Below, piece by piece: positions 60,352 through 64,000 of a DNA stretch of 64,000 nucleotides. Below the pieces are notes generated by a model. It ran no database searches and was not told the origin of the DNA. It saw only the letters and a program-made list of their open reading frames with translations. Numbering within the stretch: the first letter of the stretch is position 1; every line of letters starts with the position of its first letter. Both the position numbers and the translations under genes were made by a program. The stretch spans positions 6,897,001 through 6,961,000 of the forward strand of contig NZ_CP091881.1 in NCBI RefSeq assembly GCF_022163125.1, given 5' to 3'. This DNA comes from Paenibacillus sp. HWE-109 (GTDB lineage: Bacteria > Bacillota > Bacilli > Paenibacillales > NBRC-103111).

Positions 60352-61431
60352 TTACGAAGCCCTCTCTTTCTTGCGTTTGCTATAGAACGGGATCAGTACC
60401 CATTTCACAATCCCTTGTGTGGCTACGAAGAAAATGACCGAACCGATGACGATCCGGATAATTTCCGGCGGAACATCGGCACCGAAGCTCATCCCTGCCG
60501 AGCCATAGGACAATCCGCCGAATAAGGCTGCTCCTAGAACAATCCCAAGCGGATTGTTGGCTCCTAACAAGGATACCGCAATACCATCAAAGCCATACCC
60601 CGGCGAACCCGCAGCAATGACTTGATAGTGGAACACGCCGAGAACCTCGAATACGCCGCCTAAACCGGCAAAAATACCGGAAATAAACATCGCTTTAATA
60701 ATGTTACGGTTCACGTTCATGCCCGCATATTTCGCCGCATCCATATTATGACCAACAGCGCGAAGCTCATAACCTTGCTTCGTCTTCCAGAGGATAATAT
60801 AGAACGCTACGGCTGCGAGTATCGCAATCACAGTACCCCAGTGCATTCTCGCATGATTCATAAGATCCGACAACCCGGCAAGACTCAGCGACGCGGAATC
60901 TTGAATCATATAAGAGCGCTGCTGCTTTGGCTCCAACAGAAACTGGTTGATAATGTAATTGGATAGAAACAACGCAATCCAGTTCAACATGATCGTTGTA
61001 ATTACTTCATTAACGCCACGTTTGGCTTTCAGATAGCCTGCGATGGCTCCCCACAGTCCGCCGACTAAAGCACCGACGATTACGGCTAATGGTGCGTGGA
61101 CAATCCACGGAAGTCCATGTATTTTCACGCCGATAAAGGTAGCCCCTGTCATCCCCATGATGAATTGGCCTTCTGCACCGATATTAAATAAGCCTGTCCG
61201 GAAGGCAAATGCCACGGATAATCCCGTTAAAATTAAGGGTGTAATCGCGCGAATCGATTCGCCAATATCATACGAATTACCGAAGATTCGTGAAAATAAC
61301 GCGCTGTAAGCAGCGATTGGATTATAGCCGCCTACCAGCATTACGAGTGCTCCGAATATTAGCCCCAGTATAATCGCCACGATTGGATTCACCGCTGATT
61401 CACTTGTCAAAATGCGAGCAACTTTATTCAT
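60352..61431 (-). CDS. nupP: Nucleoside ABC permease NupP
   Basis: About 359 residues from ATG 61431 (AAAGGGG upstream), about 9-10 TM helices; FRTGLFNIGAEGQFIMG and GHNMDAAKYAGMNVNRN are the conserved segments of this permease type. The start overlaps the nupO stop by 8 bp. The upstream open frame to 61560 is only the nupO shadow. It forms the channel with NupQ. Confidence 0.93.
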   Translation of the reverse strand: MNKVARILTSESAVNPIVAIILGLIFGALVMLVGGYNPIAAYSALFSRIFGNSYDIGESIRAITPLILTGLSVAFAFRTGLFNIGAEGQFIMGMTGATFIGVKIHGLPWIVHAPLAVIVGALVGGLWGAIAGYLKAKRGVNEVITTIMLNWIALFLSNYIINQFLLEPKQQRSYMIQDSASLSLAGLSDLMNHARMHWGTVIAILAAVAFYIILWKTKQGYELRAVGHNMDAAKYAGMNVNRNIIKAMFISGIFAGLGGVFEVLGVFHYQVIAAGSPGYGFDGIAVSLLGANNPLGIVLGAALFGGLSYGSAGMSFGADVPPEIIRIVIGSVIFFVATQGIVKWVLIPFYSKRKKERAS

Positions 61432-62965
61432 GAGCAGCCCCTTTCTCTGTGCGCTTGCTGCCAGCCATGAGCAACCCGATTTCTTGGTCGTTCGTCTCTT
61501 GCGGCAGCACTTCTCCCACAATTTGTCCTTCGTAGATAACGGCAATCCGGTCGGAGACATTCATAATTTCATCCAGCTCAAAAGAGATTAGCAGCACGGC
61601 TTTGCCTTTATTCCGCTGCTCGATCAACTGCTGATGCACGAATTCAATTGCCCCCACATCCAAGCCCCGCGTCGGCTGAGCGGCAATCAGCAGATTGGGA
61701 TTCTTGTGTATTTCCCGAGCAATAATCGCCTTCTGTTGGTTGCCTCCCGACAAGGAGCGCGCTTTATTATAAATACTCGGCGTTCTGACGTCGAATTGCT
61801 TAATCAACGCTTCCGCATGGCGATCAATCGCCTCATAATTGAGGAAGCCTGCCTTATTATAGGCCGGGTGGAAATACGTTTCCAAGACCATATTTTCGCT
61901 CATGCTAAAATCTAGAACGAGTCCATGCTTGTGACGATCCTCCGGAATATGCGATAACCCCGCTTCAGAAATTTGTCTTGGCGTATGGTTGGTGATATCG
62001 CTGCCAAGCAGCAGAACATGTCCGCTATCAACAGCCCGCAGACCCGTGAGAGCTTCAATCAATTCGCTTTGACCGTTGCCGTCAACGCCAGCAATACCGA
62101 GAATCTCTCCGGCTTTCACCTCAAAATTAATCCCCTTGAGAGCTGGCAGCCCTTGCTGATTGCGCGAAACTAAATCCTGCACTTGAAGCACAGGCTGTCC
62201 AAGTTTCACTTCCGCTTTATTCACCTTGAAGGTAACATCGCGCCCGACCATCTTCTCAGCGAGAATTTGCGGATTGGTATTCGCGCACACCAAGGAGTCA
62301 ATCACCTTGCCCCGACGAATAATCGTCACGGTATCCGCAATCTCCATGATTTCTTTGAGCTTATGTGTAATGAGAATGATGGACTTGCCCTCTGTGACCA
62401 GATTGCGCATGATAACCATCAATTCACTGATTTCTTGCGGCGTTAGTACAGCTGTTGGTTCATCAAAAATGAGAATATCGGCACCGCGATACAGCGTTTT
62501 CAATATTTCGACGCGCTGCTGCATACCGACGGAAATATCTTCGATTCTCGCTTTAGGATCAACACGCAATCCATATTGCTCCGATAACTTGCGAACTTTA
62601 TCTTGCGCGGTCTTATAGTCAATATTCGACCCTTTTTTAGGCTCCATGCCCAAAATAATGTTTTCTGTTACCGTAAAAGGTTGTACCAGCTTGAAATGCT
62701 GATGCACCATACCGATCCCGAGCTCGATCGCCCGATTCGGACTGTCAATAAACACTTCTTGGCCCTGCACTTTAATAAAGCCTTCGTCCGGCTGATACAG
62801 ACCGAACAATATATTCATCAGCGTGGATTTCCCCGCGCCGTTCTCGCCAAGGAGAGCATGAATCTCACCTTTTTGGAGTTTTAAGCTAATGGCGTCATTC
62901 GCCACAATACCCGGAAATCGCTTCGTAATGTTGCTTAATTCAACGACAGGCACTACTTCACTCAT
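61424..62965 (-). CDS. nupO: Nucleoside ABC transporter ATPase NupO
   Basis: 513 residues, two ABC domains in tandem. The first has a full Walker A (GENGAGKST), signature SVGMQQRVEI and Walker B FDEPTAVLT; the second has a degenerate Walker A (GVDGNGQSE) and LSGGNQQKAIIAREI, as usual for this sugar/nucleoside-importer type. Start ATG 62965 with TAGGGTGA upstream. A hairpin in the 132-bp gap after the bmp gene probably reduces its expression relative to the binding protein. Confidence 0.94.
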   Translation of the reverse strand: MSEVVPVVELSNITKRFPGIVANDAISLKLQKGEIHALLGENGAGKSTLMNILFGLYQPDEGFIKVQGQEVFIDSPNRAIELGIGMVHQHFKLVQPFTVTENIILGMEPKKGSNIDYKTAQDKVRKLSEQYGLRVDPKARIEDISVGMQQRVEILKTLYRGADILIFDEPTAVLTPQEISELMVIMRNLVTEGKSIILITHKLKEIMEIADTVTIIRRGKVIDSLVCANTNPQILAEKMVGRDVTFKVNKAEVKLGQPVLQVQDLVSRNQQGLPALKGINFEVKAGEILGIAGVDGNGQSELIEALTGLRAVDSGHVLLLGSDITNHTPRQISEAGLSHIPEDRHKHGLVLDFSMSENMVLETYFHPAYNKAGFLNYEAIDRHAEALIKQFDVRTPSIYNKARSLSGGNQQKAIIAREIHKNPNLLIAAQPTRGLDVGAIEFVHQQLIEQRNKGKAVLLISFELDEIMNVSDRIAVIYEGQIVGEVLPQETNDQEIGLLMAGSKRTEKGAAHE

Positions 62966-63009
62966 GAGATCACCCTAAGGATCAATTTTGTATTTCCTTA
63001 AAACTAAAG

Positions 63010-63040
63010 AACAAGGCTAGTTAAGATAACCAGCCTTGTT
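63010..63040 (-). terminator. Attenuator-like hairpin between bmp and nupO
   Basis: AACAAGGCT / AGCCTTGTT with an inner GTTA/TAAC. Only a weak T-rich stretch follows on the minus strand, so partial read-through is likely. Confidence 0.6.
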
Positions 63041-63097
63041 TGAACAAAAGTACATCTATCGTTCGTAACCACGACGCCATGAATATCTGGGCAGCTA

Positions 63098-64000
63098 TTA
63101 AGGTTTCTCAGGAACTTTGATTTCGCCGCTAATGATTTTCGCTTTGTACTCGTCTACTTTTTTCAAGATATCAGCAGAAACATTTTTCTTGGAAGTTTCA
63201 GGAAGGCCTACGCCATCATCTTTCAGACCCAATACAACGACTTTACCACCTTGGAATTTGTTGTCGATTACGTCTTTGGAAACACGAGTTACCGCGTTGT
63301 CAACACGTTTCAACATCGAAGTCAATGTCACTTCGTCACCGAATTCAAGGGATTGGTCTTTATCGACACCGATAACCCATACTTTTTTACCGTTTTTGGA
63401 ACGGTCTTTGGCTTCGTTGAATACACCGTTACCTGTTGAACCAGACGCGTGGAAAATGATATCAGCGCCGTCGTTGTAGATCGTTGCCGCTGCTGCTTTA
63501 CCAAGGTCAGGCTTATCGAATGCGCCTGTGTAGTTGATTTTCACTGTTGCATTCGGGTTAACAGCTTTAACACCAGCAACGAAACCAGCTTCAAAACGTT
63601 TGATAACCGGGATGTCCACGCCGCCAACGAAACCGATTTTGTTCGTTTTTGTTGTAAGACCTGCAACTACACCTACCAAGTAAGATCCCTCTTGCTCAGA
63701 GAAAGTAACGGATTCTACGTTAGGAGCTTCTACTACATTATCGATGATCGCTAATTTCGCGTTCGGGTTTTGAGTAGCTACCGTTTTCAGCGCATCACCC
63801 ATCAAGAAGCCAATCCCCCAAGTCAGGTTGTAGCCGTCTTTCACGAACTGGTTTAAGTTAGGCGTGTAATCAGCATCGCTTTTACTTTCCAAGTTTTTCA
63901 CTTTAGCGCCAGTTTGTTTCTCAAGAGCTTTCAAACCTTCCCAAGCGCTTTGGTTAAATGATTTATCATTGACGCCGCCAATATCCGTAACCATTCCGAT
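63098..64000 (-). CDS. bmpA: BMP-family nucleoside-binding lipoprotein, N-terminus outside window
   Basis: About 300 residues are visible; the frame is open to base 64000, so the signal peptide and lipobox lie outside. The first visible part, GMVTDIGGVNDKSFNQSAWEG, is the typical N-terminal signature of BMP/PnrA proteins, which bind purine nucleosides. Further conserved parts are GVVAGLTTKTNKIGFVGG and FHASGSTGNGVF. It is first in the nupOPQ operon and should be the extracellular receptor of that importer. Confidence 0.93.
   Translation of the reverse strand: MGMVTDIGGVNDKSFNQSAWEGLKALEKQTGAKVKNLESKSDADYTPNLNQFVKDGYNLTWGIGFLMGDALKTVATQNPNAKLAIIDNVVEAPNVESVTFSEQEGSYLVGVVAGLTTKTNKIGFVGGVDIPVIKRFEAGFVAGVKAVNPNATVKINYTGAFDKPDLGKAAAATIYNDGADIIFHASGSTGNGVFNEAKDRSKNGKKVWVIGVDKDQSLEFGDEVTLTSMLKRVDNAVTRVSKDVIDNKFQGGKVVVLGLKDDGVGLPETSKKNVSADILKKVDEYKAKIISGEIKVPEKP

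Overview
The window comes from a low-to-mid GC Firmicute, most likely Paenibacillus or a close relative in Paenibacillaceae. This rests on family-level resemblance: YesM/YesN-type two-component systems next to lipoprotein sugar-binding proteins, LplB/LplC-type permeases without their own ATPase, an S-layer-homology protein, a GH46 chitosanase close to the MH-K1 enzyme, a SigY-type ECF operon, and strong GGAGG ribosome sites with many GTG/TTG starts. No rRNA, tRNA, CRISPR array or prophage was seen.

Layout. 1-4069: end of a sugar-binding lipoprotein gene, then an overlapping response regulator/histidine kinase pair. 4163-6162: a MarR repressor and a 14-TM drug exporter in one operon, with a palindromic operator on the promoter. 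6163-6937: intergenic repeats. 6938-10663: a very large S-layer-anchored purple-acid-phosphatase-like protein. 11292-13739: an ABC-F ATPase divergent from a small XRE/membrane-protein pair. 13740-14930: repeats plus a relic of a YDG-domain surface protein. 14931-19991: housekeeping genes (sulfurtransferase, acetyltransferases, pterin dehydratase, RecQ). 20184-24637: a SWIM-domain protein translationally coupled to an SNF2 helicase (YwqB/YwqA type).

25320-35644 is an amino-sugar polymer locus: secreted chitosanase, oligosaccharide-binding lipoprotein, two permeases, GH3 hexosaminidase, ROK repressor, secreted CBM32-GH18 protein and an aldo-keto reductase. The GH3 and GH18 promoters share an exact 14-bp site that could be the ROK operator. 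36207-40486: an EAL protein divergent from a hybrid sensor kinase. 40615-43704: an Atg22-type transporter, an orphan UMP-kinase paralogue and a double-GNAT protein. 43808-45041: a SigY-like operon with a self-type promoter. 45162-49538: a 361-bp tandem triplication running into an acetyltransferase gene, then a GNAT gene, a nitrilase and a YhdH-type reductase. 49635-54518: the galK-galE-galT operon divergent from an AraC regulator. 54612-57125: a VOC protein and a chemotaxis receptor. 57226-59240: GC-rich tandem hairpins, a kinase relic and an intact IS3-family element inserted among short palindromes. 59329-64000: nupQ/P/O and a BMP lipoprotein (nucleoside uptake).

The most unusual feature is the non-coding DNA. 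Several intergenic regions carry distinct families of degenerate palindromes spaced about 52-60 bp. One family forms a discrete element of about 172-189 bp, present six times in this window.
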